A stretch of DNA of 64,000 nt from Ophiura sarsii. Lineage: Eukaryota; Echinodermata; Ophiuroidea; Amphilepidida; Ophiuridae. Of this stretch, positions 32,261 to 45,500 are shown piece after piece (the stretch's first letter is position 1; every line of letters begins with the position of its first letter). The stretch lies in NCBI GenBank assembly GCA_035610835.1, contig CM069459.1, forward strand, positions 22,707,636 to 22,771,635. The letters run 5' to 3'. Position numbers and translations under genes: made by a program. The notes under the pieces were generated by a model. It did no database searches, was not told the DNA's origin, and saw only the letters and a list, made by a program, of their open reading frames with translations.

Positions 32261-33257
32261 AAAAGGACATTATATCAGCCAACATATATATAGATGGTAT
32301 ATAGGATGTATACATGTATGATGTATATTAGACTAACAGAAACTCATATCCAGCACGTTTGCTTTTTCAACATAATTATTTTAAATCAAAAATGGCCGCC
32401 TTAATGTAAAATATCCTGTTACAGCGTGTATTGCATTACATACATGGTGACCCAGAAAATGTTGAACCCAAAAATCACAAAATCCAATATTTATTTTTAC
32501 CATCAAAATAACAAAATATTGCATAACTCTGTCACCAGCTATGTGCACCATACATTTAATTTTCTGAAACATTTTAGATCATAAAAATAGGCCACACGAA
32601 ATTTAAAATACGTGTAATTTTGTAAGAAGTGTTGTTTTGTAGTGTACATGTAAATGAAGGGCAAACAAATTTGCAACGGGTGCAACAATGCACTTTGAAA
32701 GAAAACAGTCGTGCAATGAACTTTATAAAATATTCTGCACAGTATCTCATCAGTATTAATTTATTATGTAAATCAATATTATTATTATATAAGAGACTTT
32801 GAAAACAAAAACTGAAGTCACCCTGGCTTCATTTGAAAATGTTAATTTGATAAATAGCCTACAGATCAAAAGAAAAGATTACTTACTGTACCTCACCGTA
32901 CTAATAACAGAATTAAGTTTCATATCTGAACCAAGTTACATTTTTTTCACTTTTACAAAAGGGCGAAAACACCCCCTGTCACACAATCAAGTGTATCTTT
33001 AGTTTGGTAAGGCTAATTTACATGATCTAAAGTTCTCCAGAAAGCTGAATAAATTGTTTACATAATTGATGAAAGCAAAATGCCATACCGTTAAACATCG
33101 TCTATAAGCCCATACTGACTACTAATAGTTAATAAGCTGAAAATAGATTAAAAGGTATGTGCGCCCTCTTTTGATCTAGAGAAATTAGCACGAATGAGTT
33201 TAGTGTATTCGATATTCAATACTATAAAGTTGTATTACTATCTAAATAATTTCATGG

Positions 33258-33335
33258 ACAGACGAATTGCTCAATTGGTAAAGCATCATCTTCAGTATAA
33301 CGTGGTTGGGGGTTCGATTCTCAAGTACACCCTTT
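33258..33335 (+). repeat. tRNA-like (SINE-type) pol III module
   Basis: TTGCTCAATTGGTAAAGC resembles a box A and D arm; GGGGGTTCGATTCTC resembles a box B and T arm, at tRNA-like spacing. No acceptor stem pairs convincingly, so this is a tRNA-derived sequence rather than a gene. Mirror copy at 36597-36672. Confidence 0.5.
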
Positions 33336-33820
33336 GCAATTTCTTTTGAAATCCTAGTGATATAGAAATTAACGCAAACTTGAATGTAAAATTATTACTC
33401 AATTATACTAGCTTTATTTTTATTTTTCAAAAAAACAAGCGCATAATTAATTTGATTATAAAAGTAATGATCTTAATAGTCCAACCTTTTTATGAGCTAA
33501 AAAACATGTATACTACAAATAACTACAGCAAAATGTATTCATTGGCCATTGGCTTATTTTTAATGTTTCAAACAGTAATCTTAAACGTTTCCTTCATCAT
33601 GATTTAAGGGCGAATTATGATGATGCATTTTAGGTTGGTATCAAGTTAAGCAACAAAATGAAAGTAACTATATGCAAACAACTATAATCCTGGTCTCACA
33701 GGATTATAATGGAATGGATATTAAATCAATTTATTTCCAATAAGATAGAGGGCCTTCCATTTATACCGACCCATCAATCATACATGTAGTTATACAACAG
33801 TATCTGACATAGCAGTCCCG

Positions 33821-33900
33821 TTTAGCTCAATTGGTAAAGCCGACAGTTTGGACTAGGGCAATTGTGATCGCAGGTTCCTGATGACAATTCCTGGATCGAA
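33821..33900 (+). repeat. Second tRNA-like module
   Basis: CCCGTTTAGCTCAATTGGTA is box A-like; CCTGGATCGAATCTC is box B-like but displaced by an insertion of about a dozen bases. Mirror copy at 36095-36180. Confidence 0.45.
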
Positions 33901-34737
33901 TCTCACTTCAAGACTTCTTATTTTGAAAAGTTTATAAATATTTACGTTGTATATCAAATTCTTAACTTTGTTTTTACCATGATTAAATAGGGAATCTATC
34001 CATGTCTTTAGTGTGGGTTTTCCCTCTTTTTTCTTTCTTTCTTTCTTCTTCTTCTTCTATTTTTTAAAATTTTTTTTTTAATGTTATCACAATCGTTTAT
34101 AAATAGTACAAACATTTAAATAAAATTGACTTCTGAAGACAGTATTAATCATTAATTAAAGGATACTATGACGGGCGGACATTAGTTCAAATCAACCTCC
34201 ACGACTTGGTGTTTTTGTGAAGACATGCATGGATGGAGTACAATGAGACAATACGTTGATTACAATTCACTGCTTTTCAGTTCTGCTACTTTCATGGTCT
34301 TTTGTTTAAATTGTGGTTTTTGTGAATAGTTGGCCATTGTTGGTTCTAGATGACAATTCCTGATTCGATTTTTTAGAGACACCATGTATACATGTATATG
34401 GTCATGTGTTTTAAGCTCGCCTCCTTTTGCGTTACATACGGATTTTGGCTTTCGCGACATGGTTTTAACTTTACACATTTATATTTGCTTGTATATCCCC
34501 CTGAGGTAGTAAAGGTATACATTTTCTGAAGGGAAATTGCATGAGCAAACCAAATATGCCATTAAAATTATAGTACGACCAAGAACTAAAATGGTATGAT
34601 CGGAAATGTTCGGAAAAATATCAGAGTTTTTAATTTTTAATTTGAGATCCATATATTTTTTATACCTACCCCTATCATTATTTACTTTACATATTTGAAT
34701 TCCTCATGAAATCACCCATTAGATTATATATAATTGT

Positions 34738-35464
34738 CGAAGTTACTACGTCGGTATGGTAATTATACCGGCTAGTGAATATCTCCAATTTTTATTTTAT
34801 ATATTTTTAGAATTTTCAGAAATATTTGTTTAAGGATGAACCTTTCCCTGATATAAACTGCATTTCCGAATTCCTCTAGTTACAAGCTTTCCAAAAATGT
34901 ATACTTTTGCTATCATAGGTTGAAAACTTTTTCTGTTATAGTCATTTTTATAAATCCGGTAAATTGAGGCTGATTATTCATGTTGACTGTGTAGCGAATA
35001 GGAAGAAAGCTGATGGTCATGGTCGTATCCATAATTAATTAGTTGTTACAAATAGTTGACAAGTCTGTTGAACCACATACTTAAAGACTACTAAATATCC
35101 TTTAAAATGGGACCAGAATGGTGTTTGTAACATTATGGGATGACTAGTTATTGTAAAAAGAACAAAGATTATCGCCATTATTGGATTATCCCCATTGAGT
35201 TTGAACAGGCGGCACCCCTTCCAGCGGCACCCCTTCCAGCACCACCCCTGGTCTCCAATCATCAAACAGCTGTATCTCCCCTTCTGTATTAGCTATACCA
35301 ATGCCATTTTGCAGGCAGATAGCTTGTTATGCGGGCTTTAAAATGATACCAAATTTGTTGAGATAGCTTTTGTGGTTTTGAAAATATTTGAGGAAAATGA
35401 CAGCATAAAACTAAAAAATGTAACGGCACCACCCTATTGGGAGGCGAGTTCATAACGCGTGACC
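34738..35464 (+). repeat. Dispersed repeat, 3' portion (relative of 526-1904)
   Basis: Starts CGAAGTTACTACGTCGGTAT and ends GAGGCGAGTTCATAACGCGT. It lacks the two MITEs present in the copy at 526-1904 and so gives their empty sites. Confidence 0.8.
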
Positions 35465-36094
35465 CTATGGTTCACAGTTGATCGATACAAGCATGTAGCA
35501 TGTCTGTAGAATTGGGGCAGAGGACTTCTTTAGTGATATAGACACAGTTTCGTAATCCTAAAACTAATCCGTTATAAATCAATAACACGTGGCCACAATA
35601 CTACCATTTACATGAATGTAATGCATGACCTTCAATACCACGTGAGCTGCTCAAACTATGACATGTTCATTAGGCGGGCAATTTAAAAGGTAATCCGTCA
35701 AACGTGTGTATTACAGTTCCGAAAAAATTAAACAGACTTTAAAAAGATGAATGGTGCCGTAAATAGGTCCTCGTGATTTATTTTATTATTTCCACTCAGC
35801 TTTGTGTTTTGCATTTGTTTTGTGCTTTGTGTTTCTCCAAGAATAGGTATGGCACAAACGTGTAATTACGCGTTTCGAATCAATGAGGACAACAGGCAAA
35901 CAGTCAAAACGTTATTGACTGGCCATGGCTTGCGTGTCCAGTTTGATTAAATTTTGTTTCATTTAAAAAAATAAAATAAAAAACCAACGAGAAAAAAAAA
36001 AGATTCCCTGTTCATTCATGATAACTTAATAAAACACTGTCCAGAATTTGAAAATTATGACCTTTCCAAAAGTAGAAGACTTGAAGTGAGATTC

Positions 36095-36180
36095 GAACCA
36101 GGAATTGTCCTCTGGAACCTGCGATCCACAATTGCCCTGGCCCAAACTGTCGGCTTCACCAATTGAGCTAAACGGGACTG
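36095..36180 (-). repeat. tRNA-like module, mirror of 33821-33900
   Basis: Minus strand: CCGTTTAGCTCAATTGGTGA then, farther on, CTGGTTCGAATCTC, a near-consensus box B. Confidence 0.45.
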
Positions 36181-36596
36181 CTATGTCAGATACTGTTTTA
36201 TAAGCACATGTATGATTGATATGTCGGTATAAATGGACGGCCCTCTATCTTATTGGAAATAAATTGATTTTATAATAGCCATTCAATTATAATCCTGTGA
36301 GACCAGGATTATAGTGGTTTGCATAGTTACTTTCATTTTGTTGATTAACTTGATCTACCAACCTAATATCACCATAATTCGACCTTTAAGATTACTGTGT
36401 GAAACATTTAATATAAGCCAATGAATACATTTTGCTGTAGTTAATTTGTAGCATAAATGTTTTTTTAGCTTATAAAAAGGTTGGACTATTAAGATCATTA
36501 CTCTTTACAATCAAATTAATTATTCGCTTGTATTTTGAAAAATAAAAATAAAGCTAGTATAATTAAATGATAATTTTACATTCAAGTTTGCGTTAA

Positions 36597-36672
36597 TGTG
36601 TACTTGAGAATCGAACCCCCACCTCGTGATACTAAAGATGACGCTTTACCAATTGAGCAATTCCTCTGTCCA
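36597..36672 (-). repeat. tRNA-like module, mirror of 33258-33335
   Basis: On the minus strand: TTGCTCAATTGGTAAAGCGT and GGGGGTTCGATTCTC. A T arm of five pairs (two G-T) can be drawn; no acceptor stem. Confidence 0.5.
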
Positions 36673-36895
36673 TGAAATTATTTAGATAGTAATACAACTT
36701 TATAGTATTGAATATCGAATACACTAAACTTTCGTGCTAATCTCTTTCATACCTTTTTATCTATTTTCAGCTTATTAACTATTAGTCAATATTGGCTTAT
36801 AGACGATGTTTAACGGTATTTATTTATTTTCATTTTAAATTATTTTTTTAAGTTTGTGATTTTGGGTTCAACATTTTCTTGGTCACCCGGTACCT

Positions 36896-37262
36896 TGCAC
36901 CTTCGTATAGCCTCCGTAAAACTGCCGTAACTTCTTCATTATTCATTTAATCTAGATAGAAGCATACATTTTTTTGCAGGAAAGGGTTCAATGAATCCAA
37001 CCATGATCATGAAATTGACCATTTCGGAGAAAATGATAAAAAAAACACGTTTTTTGACCCATTTTAGGTTCTGCAAAGATAACTCAAAATATATTTTGTC
37101 AAATTTTGTCATACTAGTTTTTTTATAATCCTCATGAAATTCCCTAGGAATCTTCTTCTTATTTTATATTTTTTTGAAAATCTTTATTAATTTTTGAATT
37201 ATAGACCAAAAAGTGCTAAAAAACGTGATTTTTAACCTCCAAAATCGTGAAAATTCCCATTT
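36896..37262 (+). repeat. Dispersed repeat, 5' portion (relative of 153-520)
   Basis: Shares GCCTCCGTAAAACTGCCGTA and AAAGTGCTAAAAAACGTGAT with 153-520. It is followed by an inverted copy of its own end (37263-37366), forming a hairpin. Confidence 0.78.
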
Positions 37263-37376
37263 TTGGTAAAAAAATCATATTTGTTGGCACTTTTTGGTCG
37301 ATAATTCAAAAAATAATAAAGATTTTCAACAACAACAAAAAACGATTCCTAGGGAATTGCATTACGCTAGTACAAG

Positions 37377-37678
37377 GCCCGCTTAGCAGCGCTATAAATT
37401 GTTGCCCTAAAAACCGGCACCAAATTTAAATATTCGCCTTCCATCAAAGCTGGTTGCTATATGACATAATTCTCGTGTGCAACCAACCGGCTGTATTGCA
37501 ACGCCCATTGAGTAGTTTAAACGCATGAGCGTGGATGTAATTTGCAACATAATGGAAACTCACCCATACAGTTAGCAAGAAGTACCGCTCGAATTTAAAT
37601 ATACAACCAGGCAATCCTCTCGTAGTAATTGATAACAATAGGTTTACCAGACCGAATTAATAGCGCTCCTAAGCGGGC
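37377..37678. mobile_element. MITE, 302 bp, copy 2
   Basis: Near-identical to 29520-29822, with better-matched ends GCCCGCTTAGCAGCGCTATA and GCCCGCTTAGGAGCGCTATT. Shared flanks (ACAAG before, AATTTATGTCATG after) suggest the true element is slightly longer. Confidence 0.82.
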
Positions 37679-37689
37679 AATTTATGTCA

Positions 37690-38560
37690 TGGACCCGGTA
37701 TAGAACGGTATAAACCCGGTAACAAAAAACAACAACAATGCGGCAGTTGACATTTTTTGCTGATTGTTCACCGTGTTGGACTCTGTTGTTTTCCTATAAG
37801 ACAGTAAGGGGCCGCCCAGCTCACACGGATACATGTGAGGGGCCCATTAAGAAGAAACCTACACCCAACGTGCGAAACGTTCACACGGCGAACGTAGTGA
37901 TTGCAACGCATGTCATACGCTCAAAAATGTCAACATGTTTAAAATGTTGAGCGTATGACTTCACTTAACGTATACATAACGTAATGATCGCAACGCATGT
38001 CATACGCTCAAATATTTAAACATGTTTAAAATTGTATGACTTGCGTTGTGATCAATACGCTATGTTTATTTTGAGCATTCGCTCTGTGAACGTTTAGCAC
38101 GTCCAGTGTACGTTGCACAATCGTCCATATACGGCGCTTATGAAGAAACCCACCCCAACTTGCGAAACGTCCACGCAGTGAAGGCTTATAAACGTATACA
38201 TCGCGTATTGATCACTACGCTGTCACCCGCTCAAAATTCTGAACATGCTCACACATTTTCCTAAACCCCAGCGTACCAAGCTCTGCGAACCCCTAGCGAA
38301 CCGCTAATGATCACAACGTATGCCAAATATGCCACGAACGAATGACAACTTACACGAACGTATACATCTCGGGAGATTCCGAAAATGTCGGACACACGTT
38401 ATCTCTATTTGCCAACAGTATGACAGGGCCCTAAGCGAAGCGCCGTATGGCCGAACAGCTGTGTCGATGGGTAAAATATATTACATACTCGACACGTACG
38501 ATTGATTTCATCATTTACCTCGATTTGGAAATCGTTCCATAATTTTTAATGCAGGAAACT
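37690..38560. repeat. Palindrome-rich stretch, family unknown
   Basis: GTCATACGCTCAA and TTGAGCGTATGAC occur as inverted pairs (about 37912-37962) and again near 38000. GTATACAT and AACGT words recur to 38350. No coding region recognised. Confidence 0.5.
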
Positions 38561-39304
38561 CAAACTCTCAATAAAAATGTGAAAAAAGTGAAAATGTGTA
38601 ATTTCAATATTGTGAGTATTTATTATTACTGTAGGCCAATATAAAATATTTTAAAAACCTAGTGATGTATCCAGAAATGGTGAATATCTTTATACCCAAA
38701 ACATTATATATTCTAAAAAAAAGATTCGATATGTTTGTAATCATATGGTAATATGTGTGCCTTATATAACTAACGGTTAAAAGGAGTTGTTTGCACTTTT
38801 ATTATTGTTGTAATTATGGTGTTATTATAGAATGTTTTAACATTTTAAAAATGTGTTTGTTAATAAATTTACATGAAATCAATCAAATTTGTTGTTGACG
38901 TTCTTTATATTCCGTCTCTGAATATTTGTTAGTAAACCCCTTATAGGCCTACTAAGGAATGAAACGTAGTCCTTGATAGTGTCATTATTACTCAACGTAC
39001 ATTGTAGTAATGCCTACAAAGATCGTCATACCCTAATATAGTAAATGCATCTAACCCAACTTTCTAAGTCGCGAAGAAATTTAAAAACCAGAATATTTGT
39101 TTAAAAACCTTAACGTTTTGAATAAAGTCATTCAAAATATAAAATGTATAAGACCTCTTTATATTGCTTGTGCCATTAATTATTACATAATCTCGGAAAA
39201 TTTAGCATGAGTCATCGTTCTATAAATATAAAGGTTTATAGGGGAGAGCGGGGAATGTCGGCCCCGTTTTCATTTAAAATGGCCTATAGAGACGTCAATT
39301 TTAC
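38561..39304. other. AT-rich sequence, nothing recognised
   Basis: No repeat partner, open frame or motif of note was found between the palindrome-rich stretch and the start of homologous arm B. Confidence 0.4.
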
Positions 39305-39520
39305 AAATTTGAGGTAGACTTGAAATGAGATCGCAGGAGAGACCAACACAGATTGACTTCTTAAAGTAATAGCAATAGACCAAAAAAGATTCTGAAAAAA
39401 GGTTTATTAATTATCTCTTCCTGACCCGCATTACAGGATGTAAAGTTAGTGCTTCCGGGAAGGTCACATCTCTTCCTGACCCGTATTTAAACAGGATGTA
39501 AAGGTAGTGCTTCCGGAAGG

Positions 39521-39589
39521 TCACAGTCTGTTGTCACAATCAAATATTTCTTGGTGATCGTCTTCTATATCATCTTCATGACAATCCAA
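39521..39589 (-). CDS. SLC4: SLC4 copy B, visible exon 14 (extended C-terminus)
   Basis: Acceptor [25 protein letters not shown] matches copy A, then TGT replaces its TGA and the frame continues CDNRL before a TGA at 39521-39523. A TTTATT at 39403-39408 is an AATAAA on this strand, about 115 bases past the stop. Confidence 0.87.
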   Translation of the reverse strand: MDCHEDDIEDDHQEIFDCDNRL

Positions 39590-42500
39590 CTGTAAAAGAG
39601 AGTACACAAACGTTTTGAAAAGTACTTATAACATGAAAGGTAAAATGATTACGGGGTGTTTTCAAGTCAGCTTCCCCGGTGTAGCAGTCAAAATCGGGGT
39701 CTGCACAAAAGACGTATTTTGTGCAGGGACAAACTTGCAGTTCTTACGTATTTTTAATGCTATCTCACAATTTCGTAATTTCAAATATGTATGTAGAAAT
39801 AAAGCCGTGTTTAGTTGAATCAGAATTGGTGGCGTCTTATTTTACAGTATGCAGATGTATGCAGAGACTTTTTTTTAAGAACAAGGTCATTATGTATACA
39901 ACCATTATATCTCCAATGTCCATGTAGGATAAATGAAAGGGATATGTATACACCCATCATGCTTTGTAACAACAGTGCAACAGAGCATAAATATCCAAAT
40001 ATTGAATTATAAATATAGTGCCTCCTGAGTGTTGTTGTACAACCATGAACATTTGAATCCTAAATATGTGTATCATATATAATCAAAAAAGCTTTGTTTT
40101 AAAGTTCTCTGTGTTGTCTTTGTATAATTATCAGCTTTGTTACATTTCGGATTGGTCAATACTTGATTATCCATACACGCTAATCCAACCAGCTACTGGC
40201 TAGCTTTTATAAACTTGACTATTTAGACTTACTACAGGCCTTTATGGTGGTACCTGTATATACAGGCTTGCATGTCAGCACATCCCCACCTAAAGTAACA
40301 TACACCATTATGCTTAAAACCCTTGACTGCACACTGCTGAATGGCATTTAAAGTTTTCTGTAGCGCGGATTTCAAAACATTGATCCATTAGCGCGCGTGA
40401 GCATGTCGTTGAAGATTGCTGCTATTGTTTGCGTGCATGGCTGGACAAATATTAATCAACTTTTGCCAAGTCTGTGCACAGTTGTACAGTTGTATGAAAT
40501 ACATTGTTATTGTAAGAAAAGTTGCAAAATTAATGTATCTAAAGTTTTGATTATTATTACAGAAAAAGACAAATGGTTACTAAAGCATGGTATAATGTTG
40601 TTACTACTTCTATGATAGAAGAAACATATGTTTTGCATTGTGTGTATCAGGCAGTGATGCTTTGACTACTCCAGCTCATCCCACGTATCAATAAACTTAT
40701 AAAAAGGAAATGCTGAAATTGGCTGTGTGTTGTAGTTTCTTGTCTACAGTACGTAGTTAAACCTTCTGAGGACAAATAGATCCATTTTTTATAACCCTTC
40801 TAACTTTTTAACTACTCGTTTGAAAACGATTTGTTTAATTTGTATCATGACTAACAATCTTGATGCAACAGATGTGGATGGAACTGAAGTGAAACACCCG
40901 CCAGCGGTATAAGCCTTTTTGAAGTATGACGGGCATGAAACGGAGATCGTTTAAGCTGCAAGAAGATTATTACCGAAGTTGAAGCTCGACATCACCCGCC
41001 AAACCGCCACACTTGAAAAAGAGTTATTGAAACGACTTACCGCTTCCAACTCCCTCTCGGAGAAACCAAACTTCAATAGTACCCGGATGAAAGTGAGCAT
41101 AACGAGAAAAAACGGGAACATTATCGCCAGGATGGAATTTTTTATCGCCCACAGACCCGCGAGACAAACAACTTGCAGTGCGGTAAACAAATGCATCTTC
41201 GACGCTTTCACCTGATTGGGTGGATAAAAATGGCGGGAAATTTGAAATTAAATTTAAACACGAACATTATTATAGGAAGAATGGGTAAATTATCGACAAG
41301 ATGGAGCTCTTTTTTTGCTCATTGACCTAACACACAAACAACCTGCAGAATTGAGCATATGCATCTGATTGATGGAATGAAATGGCGAGAAATTTAATTT
41401 TATATGCATCTCTTTACTTCGAATCACAATCCATTTAACGACATTTCATAACGTACGAGTGCATGCCCGCCAAAATATAACGCAACGAGATATACAGCAT
41501 CTGTTGCGATATCATGCGCGAGTTACGTGTGATCTAAGGCCGAATCGGACTATAACAGAGCACTGAATCAATTTACCCGGTGTTGGAAATTGGCGGGAAA
41601 CTTGAAATGCAACATCGATAGCACTTATTAATTAACCACCTAGAGATGTCCGTCAACAGGGTCAGGGAAATCAGTTAAGCACTCAGCGTACTTCACAACG
41701 TTCGGCCGCTGAGTGCAATCGTTAACCACCGTTTTCAAACAGGTTGCGTCATTTTGTTGTGGTGGAGCTACTGCGCATGTGTGAGAGCGCAAAGAGTTCG
41801 AGCGTAGTGGAGTATGCTGAGCGCTTTAGAGTTTTTAATCGATTAATCAGTGATGAGTTGCACTCTCCACCATGACAGAGTGAGAAAAGGTAAAAGTCTT
41901 AGTGCGACATTACGAAAATCAATATAGCTTGTGTAAGACCTCGTTTTCGTTTCTAGCGTTTATGAGCATTTTCTTTGCTTAAAAGTTACGATTTATTGGC
42001 GTCAGTCTCCCAAAGCCACCCAAATTGAATTTAGGACACATTATTTAAATGTCTGTATCTTTTGTTCTCGAGATCCAAATTATACACCATCTAAATTCTC
42101 TCACAAAGCTTGCCCTTGAATCAGCCTGTAAATACAATTAACCCCTGAGCACTAACTGCCTATCTAACGTTATCTCTGATTGGTGCAATAAAAGATGTAT
42201 CCATCTTTCTGACCAATCGGCAGGTAGTTCTTAGGGGGTAACGCAACATTTCCACTCACCTTTCGAACATACATCACATCCGGATGGTGCTTCGTAGGCA
42301 TGAATAAAAGTTTGATGCGTTTAATTAATTGGATTCCGCTGAGGGATGTTATTCCAAGATATAGAAACACTCCGAGCAATACTGCAACGGGTATTTCTCT
42401 GAGCAACGGGGCCATGAGATTGGATAAACCTGCATAATAACAAAGAACAACATGTTCGAAAGAAGCACAAGATTGCCTGTCAAAACGTCAAAGGTTCGAG

Positions 42501-45500
42501 AACCTTTTAGAATCTAGCTGATTTGGTTTGGACGATAATGTCGAGAAGTAATCAATATCCTGCAATATTGTGTCATGAGTACGCAGGGTAAGGATGCTTG
42601 ATAAGCTTACTCGCGTGAAGCCCAATGGTTCCCATATGTACCTCTGAAGAATGCGCACCGGAAAAATAATATTTTGCATTCTGGCAATTAAGATAGACCC
42701 CACCATAAGTCTAAATGTAATAATAATAATAATGGCATTTTATAATGCGCCAACATTCAACAAAACTGTTGCTCCAGGCGCATCGACACAACATTGCAAA
42801 ACAAAAATGGTACAAAAATGCGAATGAAGGAGAACTGTCATCACTTCAACACAACAAAACTGGAAGCGTCCTAGAAACGGTAAAAAGTGCTGTAAATGTA
42901 CCTAAATGTTTCATAATTTGTAGGTTATTTCTTCCACATTAGGCCTAAAATCTTTAGTTTTTTCTTGACTGATATTATTTTACACGAAGTTTCACTGCCC
43001 CAATGTAGAGCTAAAATCCCTGATCTTAGAATTTAGACAGCCTGTTGTACCTAAGATAGATATTATTGGCCCGTAGCTGTAAAAAATGCAGATCAACCCC
43101 CCACAAAAGTGATTGTTTTTAAAGAGGAGACATCTTGATCTTCAATAAAAACAACGATTTGAATGAACCAGTTTGCTCTAAAAGTGAAAATATTAACAGG
43201 AACTTGACCTCTTAACCACAAAGCAATAGAGAACTTATTTGGTGGTGTGGGACCTGAACAAACCATTGATGACGTCTGTGACACGCCGATCGACGTCGCT
43301 CGATCTTTCCAGATCATCAACATACATGTACGTCTTCGAGCATAACATAAGTGACGCACCATTAGCTGATTAGATTTTCAGGGGTGGGTTGGAGAAGATT
43401 GGGTTGGGCAGATATTCCCCCCGCCGTTAAAGGCGACGAGGTCCCCCATTTTTTAATGTATTCCTTAATATTGAGTTGGGTGGGGCAGAAGGGTGGGGTT
43501 TTTTACTCATCAATGGGTCAATTTTTATTTAGTCTCGCCTAGATAGTGACCAAATATCTATCTAGCTTGTTTGGTCACAAAAATAATCGGGAGTCGCTTT
43601 ATAGGACATACAAAGTACACTATTATAGAGTATGATTTTCTTTATGAAGAAAGCCTTACCTATTAAAAGACTAACAGCAAAATTCGTTACTCTCTGATCT
43701 TTAATATGATCCAGTTTTGGTTTAACGCCTGGTGCGTAGGAACCAGTCAGCACAGTGAGACTTCCGACGTGGGAAACGGTGCGTATCGGGGCTGCACACA
43801 TCCAAGGAACTCCCATCAGTCCAGCGATGGCGGCCAAGACGCCGATGAGGAAGAGATCGAGATGGTAGCCGCTACCTTTACGTAGTTTATTGGATTCTCT
43901 ATTTACATTTTTCCTAAAGAGAGAAAGTCGACTTATATGAGAATATCGGACTAATATGAGAATATCGGACTAATTAATGTAATATTGCTGACTTATAAGA
44001 GAGAGAAGTATGACGGATGAATCAGAGAAAACTAATAAACTAATAAGAGATAGGGGAATATGGGGCAACTGGACCGTGGGGCAAGTGGTCCGAAATGAAG
44101 GATTTTGTAATTGTATGGGCATACTGCTTTCTTTTGAACAGTACGACTTTTGTTGATACTTGACATATATCCTTACCTTCTACAATCCAAAACATTTGGA
44201 ACTTTAGGATATTTACACATGGGATTTTCTCCAGATCTTTGAAGCCAACTCCTTGAGTGACTGATTGAAAATTTACAGATAGTATTGGCGATATATGAAG
44301 ATGGGTTTAGATCATGTTTAGTGTTCTTTATATGATTGACAGATATGCAACAGTAAACATATACATACAGTACAGTCGTCTTAAGATGCTAGGTGCATAT
44401 TGCATTTGATGGGTGCCATATTGTAGTGTGCTTAGTGACTTTCCGAAATATGATTAAAACCATAGGTTGTGATTGGAGTGACCGTAAAATGGCGCATATT
44501 GCTAATTTAGGACATTGGTGGTTTGGTTTTGCGATCAATATTATCATTTAAAGAATGCTTCAACTTCAATCATTATCACGGGTATTCATTTGGTACACAG
44601 AAAGAAAAAAAGTGAGTCATCATCGAAAAATGAGTCATTTTGCCCGTGTAGTGACACACTATGGCTCAAAATGAGTCATTTTGTCCGTGTAGTGACTCAT
44701 TTTACGATAATGACGCACTTATTTTTTTCTGTGTAGAGTTATTAGTTTAGGAATTAACAAATAACAAAGTACACCATTTCTTATTTTATCTAAAGACACT
44801 CGTCTACTTGTAGGACCCGAACGCCGTAATATTTGCGAATTTAAAAATACTCGCTGGCTACAGAAATCTGTGTAATGGCTAAAAACAAAAATGCAGTTTT
44901 GCCTTTTTTCTGAAATGTATTGGAGTTATTGATTATTATGACAAATGGTGGTATGTTCTAAAACATTTTGGCGTAAAATTTATTACGTCACAGGCGTGTT
45001 TGAATAATGTTTCATCTCGACAAAGTGCTACGTCATTTGTTGGGGCAAGTGGTCCGAAGGGGTATGGGGCAAGTGGTCCGCCTGCAAAAACTTAATCAAA
45101 ATTGTAAAATTCATTTTGAAAATTAGTTGTTAGTGTCAATAAAACATGACTCGGTATTGAAATGTGAATAGAATATGGAATAATTCACATTCTTTCTAGT
45201 TATAGTTCATAGACATTTTGGGGCATTTCGGGTCTAATACCACTATTTCTGCTATTGAATGATTACAATATGACATGAAATTGCTTTAGAATGGTTTAAA
45301 ACCTCGGTATTATGAATTACATCTTTATTATATTTTGAATGGTGTCTGTAAAGGTATTTGCTATGACATGATTTATGTATTTTATCCACTGTTTTTTGTG
45401 TATATTAACCGTTGGGTCATCATTGTCATATTGACTAACTTCCCCTGTAACATGAAAAGCTGGCTAAATATCAAGTTGGTTTATTACAAGTACTAAATGA

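Larger units (their letters stand above)
32446..33925. repeat. Left arm of the spacer inverted repeat
   Basis: 33079-33925 matches 36050-36830 inverted, and 32446-32480 matches 36850-36895 inverted. The left arm has about 600 extra bases between these blocks. It contains two tRNA-like modules (near 33262 and 33821). Confidence 0.8.
36050..36895. repeat. Right arm of the spacer inverted repeat
   Basis: Inverted counterpart of 32446-33925, diverged by small indels and substitutions and carrying the same two tRNA-like modules on the opposite strand. Confidence 0.8.

Noticed and set aside
33258..33900. Functional tRNA genes
   Set aside because: Box A and B words are good, but no acceptor stem pairs and one module has an insertion; they are duplicated within a repeat.
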